From positions 1 to 64,000 of the forward strand of contig CAYWQX010000001.1 in assembly GCA_964460985.1 (NCBI GenBank): a stretch of DNA of 64,000 nucleotides, in the 5' to 3' direction. Shown here in pieces: positions 41,295 to 50,056 of the stretch. The notes below the pieces were generated by a model. The model saw only the letters and a list, made by a program, of their open reading frames with translations, did not search any database and was not told the DNA's origin. The DNA comes from CAZABG01 sp964460985. GTDB taxonomy: Bacteria; Chlamydiota; Chlamydiia; Chlamydiales; Parachlamydiaceae. Each line of letters starts with the position of its first letter. Position 1 is the stretch's first letter. The translations under genes were made by a program, and so were the position numbers.

Positions 41295-42058
41295 ATATGA
41301 TCTCCAAATTCTGCTGCCGTATAGAGGCTTCGTTCAAAATCGCCGTTTGATACATAGTCTGTTCCGGCGTTATAGATTTGAAGAACTAAAGCAACGCCGG
41401 TAACCGCAATCGCAACCGGAAGCAAGGGAGAGGCAATAAAAAGGAAAAATGTCACTGCGGCAATCACCGAGATTATCGAGACTACAATGCCTAGCCTAAA
41501 CGTCCTTTTACAGTCCTCTAATCGACTGATGATGGCCTCTTTGGCCAATCTGTAAGACCCGCTATAATTTTTTTGACTAATAACATGGATACGGCCTTTA
41601 AGCTCTTCGCCCTTCATATTAAAAATACGGGTTAAATCGTGATCGGTATATTGATCAATAAACGCTTTGAGATCAGCGCCATTTTTGATCGAATCGCCTT
41701 CTAAAATCGAAAGCATTTCGGAGGCTTGCCTGTGATTAAAGTAAAGGCCTACCGCGTAAATCGCGGACAAACCCGATCCAGCAATCGAGATCGGCCCTGC
41801 AAAAGGCAGAAGAAAATTGGCGATCGGATGGAAAAATGAGATAAGCGAAATAGTATTCGAAAAGGCCCTGCCAATCCCTCCTATCCCGGAGACAATGTCA
41901 ATTGCCGCAAAAGATCGATCCCTTTTTGTGCTGTTGGATGAAACTAAATCAGGTATGGCTTGGATAATGCCTAAAACAGTTTGAGGGAAGGCAAGTATGT
42001 TCCCTTGCCCAAATAGCCAGGCTCGTCTTGCATTATTTCCAAAAACCGAAACCGTCAT
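41291..42058 (-). CDS. Inc-like hydrophobic protein (pair, distal)
   Basis: A 255-residue protein without signal peptide. Two hydrophobic regions, ~75-120 (FLLPFAGPISIAGSGLSAIY) and ~190-235 (GIVVSIISVIAAVTFFLFIA; LLPVAIAVTGVALVLQIY), flank a soluble loop. The C-terminal bilobed hairpin and overall plan match the neighbouring gene and the one at 21556. This is the layout of inclusion-membrane proteins, though no homology to a named Inc is claimed. It lies three bases behind its partner and its stop codon overlaps the pknD stop. Confidence 0.65.
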   Translation of the reverse strand: MTVSVFGNNARRAWLFGQGNILAFPQTVLGIIQAIPDLVSSNSTKRDRSFAAIDIVSGIGGIGRAFSNTISLISFFHPIANFLLPFAGPISIAGSGLSAIYAVGLYFNHRQASEMLSILEGDSIKNGADLKAFIDQYTDHDLTRIFNMKGEELKGRIHVISQKNYSGSYRLAKEAIISRLEDCKRTFRLGIVVSIISVIAAVTFFLFIASPLLPVAIAVTGVALVLQIYNAGTDYVSNGDFERSLYTAAEFGDHI

Positions 42059-42061
42059 ACT

Positions 42062-42907
42062 CTAATGAGCCCCAAGAGCTTGAAGTTCCTGATTCAGCTT
42101 ATGTTCTTTATAAGCTTTGAGTGCGGTAAAGGCTATGAGAGAGATTCCGATAGCGGCTACGATCACCCACCCTGCTAAAGCAGCTGGAGGGAAAAACTGA
42201 AGCGCCACTGCCACAACGATTGCAATCCCGCAAGCGATGTTAAAATGACGGCTTAAAATGCCGAAATTGATTCTTTCTTTAAGGTGATGGACAAACCGCT
42301 CTTTGAAGCCGATTTTTTCAATCAAAGGTCTAAGCTGTTTTTTAGAAAGGCCTACCACATCTTTGAACGCGTTTAAAGTTTTTTTGTCATCCAAGGTGTA
42401 TTCGTTCTTATCGAGAGCTTGGATATGTTTTTTAGCTTGGATGATTCGTTTGACATCGGCCCAGATCGATGCGAGCTGGATGACGATACCCACAAACGAG
42501 AACACGCCTGCCGCCACGACCACTGTTTTAACCGTCACGATTTTTAATGCATTAAGACCGAGAACAATTAAGCCTGCATCTTCGATTATAGAACCGGCAT
42601 AGCCCGCCGACTGAGCGATATGATAATCAATATCCCTTTTTGAGCCGTCCATCTTTTTGGAAAGCTTCATCAAGTGGAATGCGAGCTTGTCAATGTGTAT
42701 CGGAAGAGCTACGCATTTGATTAATCGAAGACCGCCTGCCGTTTTCCCAAGCGCCTGGGATACCGAAGTGAAAGCAATAGGAATAATCCCGAGAGCGAAG
42801 GAGCGAAGGGCGATACCGCCGGTGTTGATTGCATCTTGAACCTTATCGGTTACCGATACGATCTCCCCTACGACTGAAGAACCTGTAATTGCTTGTATTG
42901 CACTCAT
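42062..42907 (-). CDS. Inc-like hydrophobic protein (pair, proximal)
   Basis: A 281-residue protein without signal peptide. Hydrophobic stretches lie near residues 30-60, 105-165 (AGLIVLGLNALKIV; VVVAAGVFSFVGIVIQLASI) and 225-265 (FNIACGIAIVVAVALQFF; ALAGWVIVAAIGISLIAF). Central segment AGYAGSIIEDAGLI resembles EAVGYVGEAAVAI in the 21556 protein. AAGAGGG precedes the ATG. First gene of a two-gene unit, transcribed from the long AT-rich spacer. Confidence 0.66.
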   Translation of the reverse strand: MSAIQAITGSSVVGEIVSVTDKVQDAINTGGIALRSFALGIIPIAFTSVSQALGKTAGGLRLIKCVALPIHIDKLAFHLMKLSKKMDGSKRDIDYHIAQSAGYAGSIIEDAGLIVLGLNALKIVTVKTVVVAAGVFSFVGIVIQLASIWADVKRIIQAKKHIQALDKNEYTLDDKKTLNAFKDVVGLSKKQLRPLIEKIGFKERFVHHLKERINFGILSRHFNIACGIAIVVAVALQFFPPAALAGWVIVAAIGISLIAFTALKAYKEHKLNQELQALGAH

Positions 42908-43137
42908 ATTTCCCTCTTTATATATATAATTATCTCAATAATTTATTAAGCCTTATTATTGTTTATGTTAATTTTTCGTTAAGAATTACAATTATTATTA
43001 AAATAAAGTTTTGACATTATCAATATAGTTAAAAATCGAAGGGCCAACTGATTTTGACCCTTACGAAAAATCCATTTTTCTTCTCATATTCGAGAAAATG
43101 CTTTATTAACTGGAAATCGTAGAGCTTGGGGGAGCCA
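42908..43137. promoter_or_regulatory. Long AT-rich divergent spacer
   Basis: 230 bases between the Inc-like pair (-) and the acyl-CoA ligase operon (+). The first ~110 bases are extremely AT-rich. A TTGACA lies at 43011-43016 with TATAGT close behind, but their spacing (7) is too short for one promoter, so I do not call a site. GGGGGAG (43128-43134) is the ribosome binding site of the ligase gene. Confidence 0.35.
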
Positions 43138-44898
43138 ATGGAGAAAATTGATACAATTGCTGATTTATACCGTCGATTTACTAAATACGACAAACCGGAT
43201 GCTCTTAATGAAAAAATAGGCGAAGAGTGGGTCCATTTCAGTCATAAAGAGCTCATAGCTCAGGTTCGAGCCTTGACACTTTATCTCAATCAAGCTGGCA
43301 TCAAAAAAGGCGATACGATAGGACTCCTTGCCCCTCCAGGGATTCGATGGGTAATTGCCGATATTGCCTCCATTTTAGCAGGAGCTATCACCATTCCCCT
43401 CTTTGCGAATATCTCCGAAGAGAATTTTGTTTTCGAATGCACCCAGCCGGAAGTTAAAACGATTTTTGTAGGCGGTCTTGATCAGTGGATCATGTATTCC
43501 AAGCACAAGGATCTTTTTACAAAAACGATCGCTCTTGATCACCTCAATGGGAAATCGGATGCGGTTCACTTCGATACGGCCCTTTCAATCGGCTATGAAT
43601 TAGATCAACGAAATCCGGGTAAATTTGAGGCGATCATATCGGATTGCAAAGCCGATGACATCGCAACCATTATTTATACAAGCGGCTCCACAGGCGTTCC
43701 TAAAGGGGCATTAATCCCTCACCGCGTACTGGTAGGAGTCGTTCATCAAGATCCTTTACAGTGGGATCCTCAAAACGATAAATACTTAAGCATTCTTCCT
43801 CTTGCCCACGTGTTTGGAAGAAGCGTCAATTATATTATGCTGACATGGGGAATCCCCGTTTATTATTTTAACGATCTTAAAAATGTGGGCCAAGCCTGCC
43901 GGGAAATCCATCCGACGATCACGGCGTTGGTGCCCCGCTTACTTGAGAAGATTTATGCCAAAATGGTCTCCAATGTAGAGCAAGCAAGCGCCCTTAAAAA
44001 AACAATTGCCCAGTGGGCCTTCTCTCTTGCAAACGATGAACATGGCGGTTTTTTAAATACCATTTTCCATCCTTTTGCTGACAAATTGGTATACTCGTCC
44101 TTAAGAGAGGCCTTAGGCGGACATTTTAGAGTGGTTATTTCGGGGGGAGCTCCCTTAAACCCCCACCTTTGCCACTTCTTCTGGGAAATTGGCCTGCCTA
44201 TTTATGAAGGCTGGGGTTTGACCGAAGCCTCGATCGTTTCGGTCAATCGGGTAGACAAGAAAAAACTAGGTACCGTAGGGCCTGCCATTAACTCTCTTCA
44301 AGTGAAGCTTGGACAGGACGATGAGCTTTTGGTGAAAGGAGGAGTCTGTTTTACCGGCTACTATAAAAATCCTCAGTTAACTGCACAGGTCATAGATTCA
44401 GAAGGGTTTATTCACACAGGAGATAAAGGTAAAATCGACGAAGATGGCTTTATCACGATTGTCGGCAGAATCAAAGAACTTGTTAAAAGTTCCGTCGGCG
44501 AATACATCGCTCCCGTTCCCCTTGAACAAGAGATTCAAAAAGCCCCCTTTATTGATCTAAGCATGGTGGTTGCCGAAAACCGCAAGTTTGTATCGGTTTT
44601 AATATTCCCTAATTTTGAAGTCGTGAGGAGCCTAAAAAAAACTCAAAACATGGAGCATCTAACGGACGAAGAGTTTTTGGAGTCCGATTATATCAAAAAC
44701 GAGGTAAATACTCTCTTAAGCAATATTAACGAACATCACAACCATTGGGAGCAAATCCATGCCTATCGGTTTGTGATGGCGCCGCCTACTATCGAAACGG
44801 GCGAGCTTACCCCTTCTATGAAAATCAGACGGGATTTTGTGACCAATAAATATAAGGATCTTATCGATAGCATGTATCCGCAAGAGGCACATTTATGA
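43138..44898 (+). CDS. Long-chain fatty acid-CoA ligase (AMP-forming)
   Basis: A 586-residue ANL-superfamily enzyme. The AMP loop is TIIYTSGSTGVPKGALIPHR; further motifs are YEGWGLTEAS (A5), HTGDKGKIDEDGFITIVGR (A7-A8) and IKELVKSSVGEYI. The length and blocks fit FadD15/FAA-type long-chain acyl-CoA synthetases, which activate fatty acids at the inner membrane. I use the ATG at 43138, four bases behind GGGGGAG. The next gene overlaps by ATGA, giving an operon with thiolase and the hydratase/dehydrogenase. Confidence 0.92.
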   Translation: MEKIDTIADLYRRFTKYDKPDALNEKIGEEWVHFSHKELIAQVRALTLYLNQAGIKKGDTIGLLAPPGIRWVIADIASILAGAITIPLFANISEENFVFECTQPEVKTIFVGGLDQWIMYSKHKDLFTKTIALDHLNGKSDAVHFDTALSIGYELDQRNPGKFEAIISDCKADDIATIIYTSGSTGVPKGALIPHRVLVGVVHQDPLQWDPQNDKYLSILPLAHVFGRSVNYIMLTWGIPVYYFNDLKNVGQACREIHPTITALVPRLLEKIYAKMVSNVEQASALKKTIAQWAFSLANDEHGGFLNTIFHPFADKLVYSSLREALGGHFRVVISGGAPLNPHLCHFFWEIGLPIYEGWGLTEASIVSVNRVDKKKLGTVGPAINSLQVKLGQDDELLVKGGVCFTGYYKNPQLTAQVIDSEGFIHTGDKGKIDEDGFITIVGRIKELVKSSVGEYIAPVPLEQEIQKAPFIDLSMVVAENRKFVSVLIFPNFEVVRSLKKTQNMEHLTDEEFLESDYIKNEVNTLLSNINEHHNHWEQIHAYRFVMAPPTIETGELTPSMKIRRDFVTNKYKDLIDSMYPQEAHL

Positions 44899-46187
44899 GT
44901 AATACGATAAAAACAAAAGTGGCCGTTGTAGAAGGGGTAAGAACACCTTTTTGCAAAGCCAACGGCGTCATGAAAGACATTCATGCCGACGATCTCGGAG
45001 CCTATGTGGTAAGAGAATTAATCACCCGTATGCCCGTTAAAAAAGAAGAGGTGGATGAACTTATTTTCGGAAACGTCATTCAACCGCCTAATTCGACGAA
45101 TATAGCGCGCATTATCGCGGTCAAGGGTGGCCTTCCGGTAAAATGTCCGGCTTACACGGTAAATAGAAACTGCGCATCGGGCCTGCAAGCTGTTGTAAGC
45201 GCAACTGAACAGATTACTCTTGGAAAAAGCAAAATCATCATCGCCGGCGGCGTCGAATCGATGAGTCATTTTCCCGTGAGCTTTCCGGATAAAATGAGAG
45301 ATTTTTTACGGAATTTGAACAAAGCTAAAACATTTGGAGATCGTTTCAAGACGTTTCTCACCTTTAGACTCGGATTTCTCACGCCGGAACTTCCTGAAAT
45401 AAAAGACCCGCTCTGCGCACTCACGATGGGCCAGACGGCTGAAGTCATTTCAAGAGAACTCCACGTCACCCGTAAAGAACAAGATGAATTTGCTCTTCTT
45501 AGCCAGCAAAGGGCCTCTCAAGCCCAAAAATCGGGCCGGTTTAAAGAAGAGATTGTCCCAGTCCCCCTTCCTCCTAAGTATGAAAAAATGCAAGAGGCGG
45601 ACGATGGGATTCGAGATAATCAAACCTTAGAGCAGCTCAGCCAACTTAAACCGGTCTTTGAAAAAGAAACCGGCGCTGTGACGGCAGGAAACTCCAGCCA
45701 GGTCACCGATGGGGCAGTTGCCCTTCTTCTAATGAGTGAAGAGGAAGTGACTAAACGGCAGATTAAACCCCTAGGCTATGTGACCTATACCGTCTCGGTT
45801 GCACTAGAACCAAGCCGGATGGGTTTAGGCCCCGTCTACGCGATCTCAAAGCTGCTTCAAGATACGGGTCTTACCATTCAAGATATCGATTTAATCGAGA
45901 TCAATGAGGCTTTTGCCGCGCAAATCGTAGCTATAGAAAAGGCCTTTCTCTCGGAAGATTTTTCCAAAAAAGAACTTGGACGAGATAAGCCTATTGGTAA
46001 GCTCGATCGGGAAAAACTGAATGTTAATGGCGGTGCGGTGGCGATGGGTCATCCGGTAGGAGCATCCGGCAGCCGTTTAGTCTTAACGCTTTTAAAAGAA
46101 CTTAAAAAAAGAAACCTGCGTCGCGGCATCGCTACCCTCTGTGTAGGGGGTGGTCAAGGCGAAGCGGTATTAGTGGAGGTAGCATGA
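44895..46187 (+). CDS. fadI: Acetyl-CoA acyltransferase (thiolase, FadI-like)
   Basis: A 430-residue thiolase. Catalytic features: VNRNCASGLQAVVSA (nucleophile Cys ~95), NEAFAAQ, GGAVAMGHPVGASGSR (His) and LCVGGGQGEAVLVE (second Cys). The length and internal insert (residues ~135-170) are those of FadI-type 3-ketoacyl-CoA thiolases, which release acetyl-CoA in the last step of beta-oxidation. Both ends overlap its neighbours by four bases (ATGA). Confidence 0.9.
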   Translation: MSNTIKTKVAVVEGVRTPFCKANGVMKDIHADDLGAYVVRELITRMPVKKEEVDELIFGNVIQPPNSTNIARIIAVKGGLPVKCPAYTVNRNCASGLQAVVSATEQITLGKSKIIIAGGVESMSHFPVSFPDKMRDFLRNLNKAKTFGDRFKTFLTFRLGFLTPELPEIKDPLCALTMGQTAEVISRELHVTRKEQDEFALLSQQRASQAQKSGRFKEEIVPVPLPPKYEKMQEADDGIRDNQTLEQLSQLKPVFEKETGAVTAGNSSQVTDGAVALLLMSEEEVTKRQIKPLGYVTYTVSVALEPSRMGLGPVYAISKLLQDTGLTIQDIDLIEINEAFAAQIVAIEKAFLSEDFSKKELGRDKPIGKLDREKLNVNGGAVAMGHPVGASGSRLVLTLLKELKKRNLRRGIATLCVGGGQGEAVLVEVA

Positions 46188-48322
46188 CGTCTCCGTTTAC
46201 TCTCACCGTAGATTCGGATGGGATTGCTATTTGCGTATTTGATCTTCCCGGTGAGAAGGTCAATAAATTCAACATCCAAACTTTAGAGACGCTAAACAAA
46301 CTACTAGACGAGCTTAAAACAAGAAAAGACATCAAAGCTTTGGCTTTTCAGTCCGGTAAAAAAGATATTTTTATCGCCGGAGCTGATCTCAAACAATTTG
46401 AGCCCGCTTTTGATGATCCTGTTTTAGGCAAAAAATTTATCGATTTAGGGCAGAATACTTTTCAAAAAATTGCCGAACTTCCCTTCCCAACTGTAGCTGC
46501 GGTGAACGGCGCTTGCATGGGAGGAGGAACCGAATTCATCCTTGCCTGCACCTACCGTATAGCTTCGGACTCTCCTAAAACATCGATCGCGCTTCCCGAG
46601 ACTACGCTTGGAATTATTCCCGGATGGGGCGGGACCCAGCGCCTTCCAAAGCTGATTGGATTACAATCAGGCGTCGAAGCAATCGTGAGCGGAAAGCCGT
46701 TTAAAGCACCCAAAGCGCTGAAAGCCGGCCTTGTCGATGCGCTTTATGCTCCCGAATTTCAGGACGAGAAGGTAAAAGAGTTCACCAAGCTGATCACAAC
46801 CGACGCCGGAAGAAAAAAAGCCCTCTCCCGAAGACACAAGGATGGCTTTAAAGAGTGGCTATTAGAAAAAAATCCGATCGGACGGAAAATTCTTTTCAGC
46901 CAGGCCAAAAAAGCCATCCTGAAACAGACGAAAGGCCACTATCCGGCCCCGCTTTTGGCGCTTGATGTCATTGAAAAAACCTATGGCATGCCGATAAAAG
47001 AAGGGCTCAAAATCGAAGGCACAGCCTTTATTGATAACGCCGATAAAAATGTCGCGATTGCGAAATACCTCATCGGTCTTTTCTTTGGCCAGGAAGAGCT
47101 TAAAAAACAAGGGGGCTTTCAAGGAGAGCTGCCGAAAGGAGCGCTTCCAAAGCAGGCAGCCGTCATTGGCGCCGGCACCATGGGAGGCGGTATAAGCTAT
47201 CTTTTTGCAAACCAAACTATTCCGGTTCGCATTAAAGATATTAACTGGGATGCCATCGGAAAAGGGATTGCAACCTCCTTTGAGCTTTTCAAAAAAGCGG
47301 CTAAAAAGAAAAAAATCGGATTTAACGAAGCGTCCAACCGTTTTCACGAGCTCTCTTGGACGATCGATTATAATGGCTTTGAAAAAGTCGATTTTACTGT
47401 TGAATCAGCGGTAGAAAATGTAGAAGTCAAACATCAAATCTATAGCGACTTAGAAGCCGCTGTTTCAGAAAAAGCAGTTATCGCAACAAACACCTCCTCT
47501 CTTACTGTCGATGAGCTTAGCTCTAAGATGAAGAGACCGGAGAGATTTGTCGGGATGCACTTTTTTAATCCCGCTCCCTTAATGCCATTGGTAGAGATCA
47601 TTCCTGGCAAAAATACTTCGAAAGAAGCGCTTGCCGATACGATCGAACTTGCTAAAAAACTTGGCAAAACACCCCTTGTCGTAGGCGATTGCCATGGTTT
47701 TCTTGTCAATCGTATCTTTATGATGGGTGCGAACGAGTCGTTCTTCTTGCTGGAGCAGGGAGTTTCGGTGGAAGAGCTCGACAAAACCCTTCTGAAATTT
47801 GGAATGCCGATGGGTGCAGGCGAGCTTGCCGACGAGGTGGGTATCGATGTGACTTATAAGGTCGCCAAAGTGCTTGAAAAAGCTTACGGCGATCGTTTCA
47901 AAGTCCCTCTTCTCTTGCAGAAGTTATATGACGCAAAACTTCTAGGTAAAAAAGTAGGCAAAGGCATTTACCTGAATAAAAATGAGCTGAACCCCGAAGC
48001 GGTTTCGATCATTAAAAGCTTTGATGGCAAAAATCAAATCTCTAAAGAGGAGATCATCGAGCGCTATATGCTCTCCATGATTAATGAAGCCTCTCGTTGT
48101 CTAGAAGAAAATGTGGTCGCTAAAGCGCACTATGTCGATTTAGCGATGATCTTCGGAACCGGGTTTCCTCCTTTTAGAGGAGGCGTTCTTGCTTATGCGG
48201 ATAAGATCGGCATCCAAGCGGTCTACCAAGGTCTGCAGAAACTGGAGAAGAAGGAAGGAGCTCGATTTAAGCCGTCCAACCTGATCGCTTCTATGGCGCG
48301 GGATAATAAGAAGTTCTATTAA
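46184..48322 (+). CDS. fadJ: Bifunctional enoyl-CoA hydratase / 3-hydroxyacyl-CoA dehydrogenase (FadJ-like)
   Basis: A 712-residue trifunctional-enzyme alpha subunit. The crotonase half shows FIAGADLKQFEPA, NGACMGGGTEFILAC and ALPETTLGIIPGWGGTQRLP (with catalytic Glu); the dehydrogenase half shows AAVIGAGTMGGGISYLFA (NAD site), HFFNPAPLMPLVEII and VVGDCHGFLVNRI. It hydrates 2-enoyl-CoA and oxidises the 3-hydroxy product. Operon with ligase and thiolase; no acyl-CoA dehydrogenase or electron transfer flavoprotein lies here. The hairpin at 48331 follows. Confidence 0.93.
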   Translation: MTSPFTLTVDSDGIAICVFDLPGEKVNKFNIQTLETLNKLLDELKTRKDIKALAFQSGKKDIFIAGADLKQFEPAFDDPVLGKKFIDLGQNTFQKIAELPFPTVAAVNGACMGGGTEFILACTYRIASDSPKTSIALPETTLGIIPGWGGTQRLPKLIGLQSGVEAIVSGKPFKAPKALKAGLVDALYAPEFQDEKVKEFTKLITTDAGRKKALSRRHKDGFKEWLLEKNPIGRKILFSQAKKAILKQTKGHYPAPLLALDVIEKTYGMPIKEGLKIEGTAFIDNADKNVAIAKYLIGLFFGQEELKKQGGFQGELPKGALPKQAAVIGAGTMGGGISYLFANQTIPVRIKDINWDAIGKGIATSFELFKKAAKKKKIGFNEASNRFHELSWTIDYNGFEKVDFTVESAVENVEVKHQIYSDLEAAVSEKAVIATNTSSLTVDELSSKMKRPERFVGMHFFNPAPLMPLVEIIPGKNTSKEALADTIELAKKLGKTPLVVGDCHGFLVNRIFMMGANESFFLLEQGVSVEELDKTLLKFGMPMGAGELADEVGIDVTYKVAKVLEKAYGDRFKVPLLLQKLYDAKLLGKKVGKGIYLNKNELNPEAVSIIKSFDGKNQISKEEIIERYMLSMINEASRCLEENVVAKAHYVDLAMIFGTGFPPFRGGVLAYADKIGIQAVYQGLQKLEKKEGARFKPSNLIASMARDNKKFY

Positions 48323-48330
48323 ATCTAATA

Positions 48331-48358
48331 AGGGGTCTTGCTTTAGGGCAAGACTCCT
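48331..48358. terminator. Hairpin terminator between fadJ and thioesterase
   Basis: AGGGGTCTTGC pairs with GCAAGACTCCT (one G-U pair) around TTTAGG, between two convergent stop codons. A few T residues follow on the plus strand. It probably serves both directions. Confidence 0.72.
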
Positions 48359-48787
48359 CTATCTTTTATCAATCACCGCTAAGGTAAGCCTCGTGATCGC
48401 GACCAACTCCCCTTTGTCGTTTTTAGCTTCTATTTCCCACACTTGGATTGAATTGCCTAAACGAATAGGACGAGCCGTGCCGGTTACAAACCCGCTTTTC
48501 ACCATTTTTAAATGTGACGTAAAGATATCGAGACCCACGCACATTCTTTTTTCAGGATCGACAACTAAATTCCCAGCAATTGAACCCACCGACTCAGCGA
48601 GCGCACAAGAGGCTCCTCCGTGCATGATACCGTAGGGCTGCCTTGTCCTTTCATCAATCGGCATTTTGGCTGACAACGTATTGTCAGTCAATTCTGTAAA
48701 CTCAATACCCATAAAATCTATCATCGTAGTAATCCGGGCATTCCGTTTGATGACATCTTCAAGAGTGTATTTTTTGAACCAAATCAT
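48359..48787 (-). CDS. PaaI-type hotdog-fold acyl-CoA thioesterase
   Basis: A 142-residue protein with the PaaI/YbdB hotdog pattern: LSAKMPIDERTRQPYGIMHG, then GGASCALAESVGSIAGNL (the HGG and catalytic E region) and THLKMV-type strand (FTSHLKMVKSGFVTGTARPI). Such enzymes hydrolyse acyl- or hydroxyaroyl-CoA. Convergent with the fad operon, it may recover CoA from surplus acyl-CoA; the substrate is unknown. Confidence 0.88.
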   Translation of the reverse strand: MIWFKKYTLEDVIKRNARITTMIDFMGIEFTELTDNTLSAKMPIDERTRQPYGIMHGGASCALAESVGSIAGNLVVDPEKRMCVGLDIFTSHLKMVKSGFVTGTARPIRLGNSIQVWEIEAKNDKGELVAITRLTLAVIDKR

Positions 48788-48846
48788 AAGAATCTATCTT
48801 TTCATTTTGATTTGTTAAAAAGCAAGTGAAGCGTGCTTAGTTTTTT

Positions 48847-49998
48847 TCAAAATTTTAATACTCTTATTTTTTGTCTTTTTTTCTCGACTATAACCCCATC
48901 CTTAAACGAAATGGAGGCTAAACGGTTCAATTCGATTTTTCTCACCATACAGTGTAGCCGGATATCATATAAGTGAAGCTCAGCTCTACCCTCCATGGGC
49001 CAAACTCCAATTCCCATCAAATGGTTATAGGAGCCTACAAACGAGATTTTTCTTGCCCCCATAAACTCTTTCATCACCTGTCGTTTTGTCCTTAAATTCC
49101 ATATCACAAAAAACGTCGGTGCAATGTAATGAATAAATAATAGGTGGCCTAAAACTTTGAAATCATCCGGCATTCCACGTCTACTCTCTATCGTCAGGAA
49201 GCGTCGATTCTCCCAGTTCGCAGCCGAAATTTGAAAATGGTCAAAAGGCTCATGGCATACGAAAAAATCTAAATTGCAAGCCCATTTGTTATTGAATACG
49301 AGTGAACTTTCATAATTTCTAAAAGGGATTGTTTGGATAACGGATCCATCCTTCAAAGATACTTTGAATAGATCACTTTGAACCCATACCACGAAATACT
49401 CAAAGTTATACACCTTAACTTTATGCACCTTCTCAAAGGCTGTAATCCTTCTCCCACCTAAATCAATTAACTCTAATCGGCTATTTTCATAATGGCATAA
49501 TAAACGATCGGCTCGAAGGGATATTTTTAACACCTTTAAACCCAGTTGAATTTCTTTGATTCTATCTTCTAACCCATCCAAAATGAAGACTGCGCCTTTT
49601 GAATCAAGCCATGCAATCTGTGAACCATCGATTTTTACAAGTTGGGGCCTCATAATGGGGGCTGTTCGAACCTGATTCCACTGCTTAAAAAAAAGAATTT
49701 CATCGTATTTGATAATCAGTAAATAACTTGCCGCTTTCTTGACCGAGTACACTTGCCCGGCGATTTTGATGCTTTTCACTTTAGGATCGTTATAATAGAT
49801 GCCATTCAAATCGCCGATATAGCGGTAAAAGCGGGTTTTTTCCATAACAGGCACGCCTTCAAAAACGGCCTCTCTCCAGATTTTTTCTTGGCTGATAATG
49901 TTTCGAAATCGGGAACACACTTTTTCTGCCATTCCCAAAGTAAAAGGGTCAAAGTAACTAAAGATATTTTTTAATATATCCTTTGGGAAATAAATCAT
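48847..49998 (-). CDS. F-box protein with beta-propeller-like C-terminus; candidate host ubiquitin-ligase adaptor
   Basis: A 383-residue protein. Residues ~4-45 form an F-box: FPKDILKNIFSYFDPFTLG, then MAEKVCSRFRNIISQEKIWR, matching the L-P-x-E-(I/L)-L-x-x-I-(F/L)-x-x-L, V-C-x-x-(W/F)-x-x-(I/L), W-(R/K) pattern that binds Skp1. The remaining ~330 residues are repeated short beta strands (VKVYNFEYFVVWVQSDLF; VLGHLLFIHYIAPTFFVIW; KIRVLKF), like a WD40 or propeller substrate domain. F-box proteins have no bacterial partner; this is expected to act in the host cell in an SCF complex. No signal peptide; secretion route not visible but type III is likely. Confidence 0.85.
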   Translation of the reverse strand: MIYFPKDILKNIFSYFDPFTLGMAEKVCSRFRNIISQEKIWREAVFEGVPVMEKTRFYRYIGDLNGIYYNDPKVKSIKIAGQVYSVKKAASYLLIIKYDEILFFKQWNQVRTAPIMRPQLVKIDGSQIAWLDSKGAVFILDGLEDRIKEIQLGLKVLKISLRADRLLCHYENSRLELIDLGGRRITAFEKVHKVKVYNFEYFVVWVQSDLFKVSLKDGSVIQTIPFRNYESSLVFNNKWACNLDFFVCHEPFDHFQISAANWENRRFLTIESRRGMPDDFKVLGHLLFIHYIAPTFFVIWNLRTKRQVMKEFMGARKISFVGSYNHLMGIGVWPMEGRAELHLYDIRLHCMVRKIELNRLASISFKDGVIVEKKRQKIRVLKF

Positions 49999-50056
49999 TT
50001 ACTTTACTCATATGTGATCTCCTGCTAATTTGCTACTTGGTTTAACGAGATTTATT

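Noticed and set aside
43011..43028. TTGACA with TATAGT as a promoter for the fatty acid operon
   Set aside because: Spacing between the boxes is about 7 bases, far from 16-18; no alternative -10 was clear.
46862..47347. 161-codon frame antisense to fadJ
   Set aside because: It lies wholly inside a well-supported gene, is rich in Phe from the opposite-strand Lys codons, and shows no domain.
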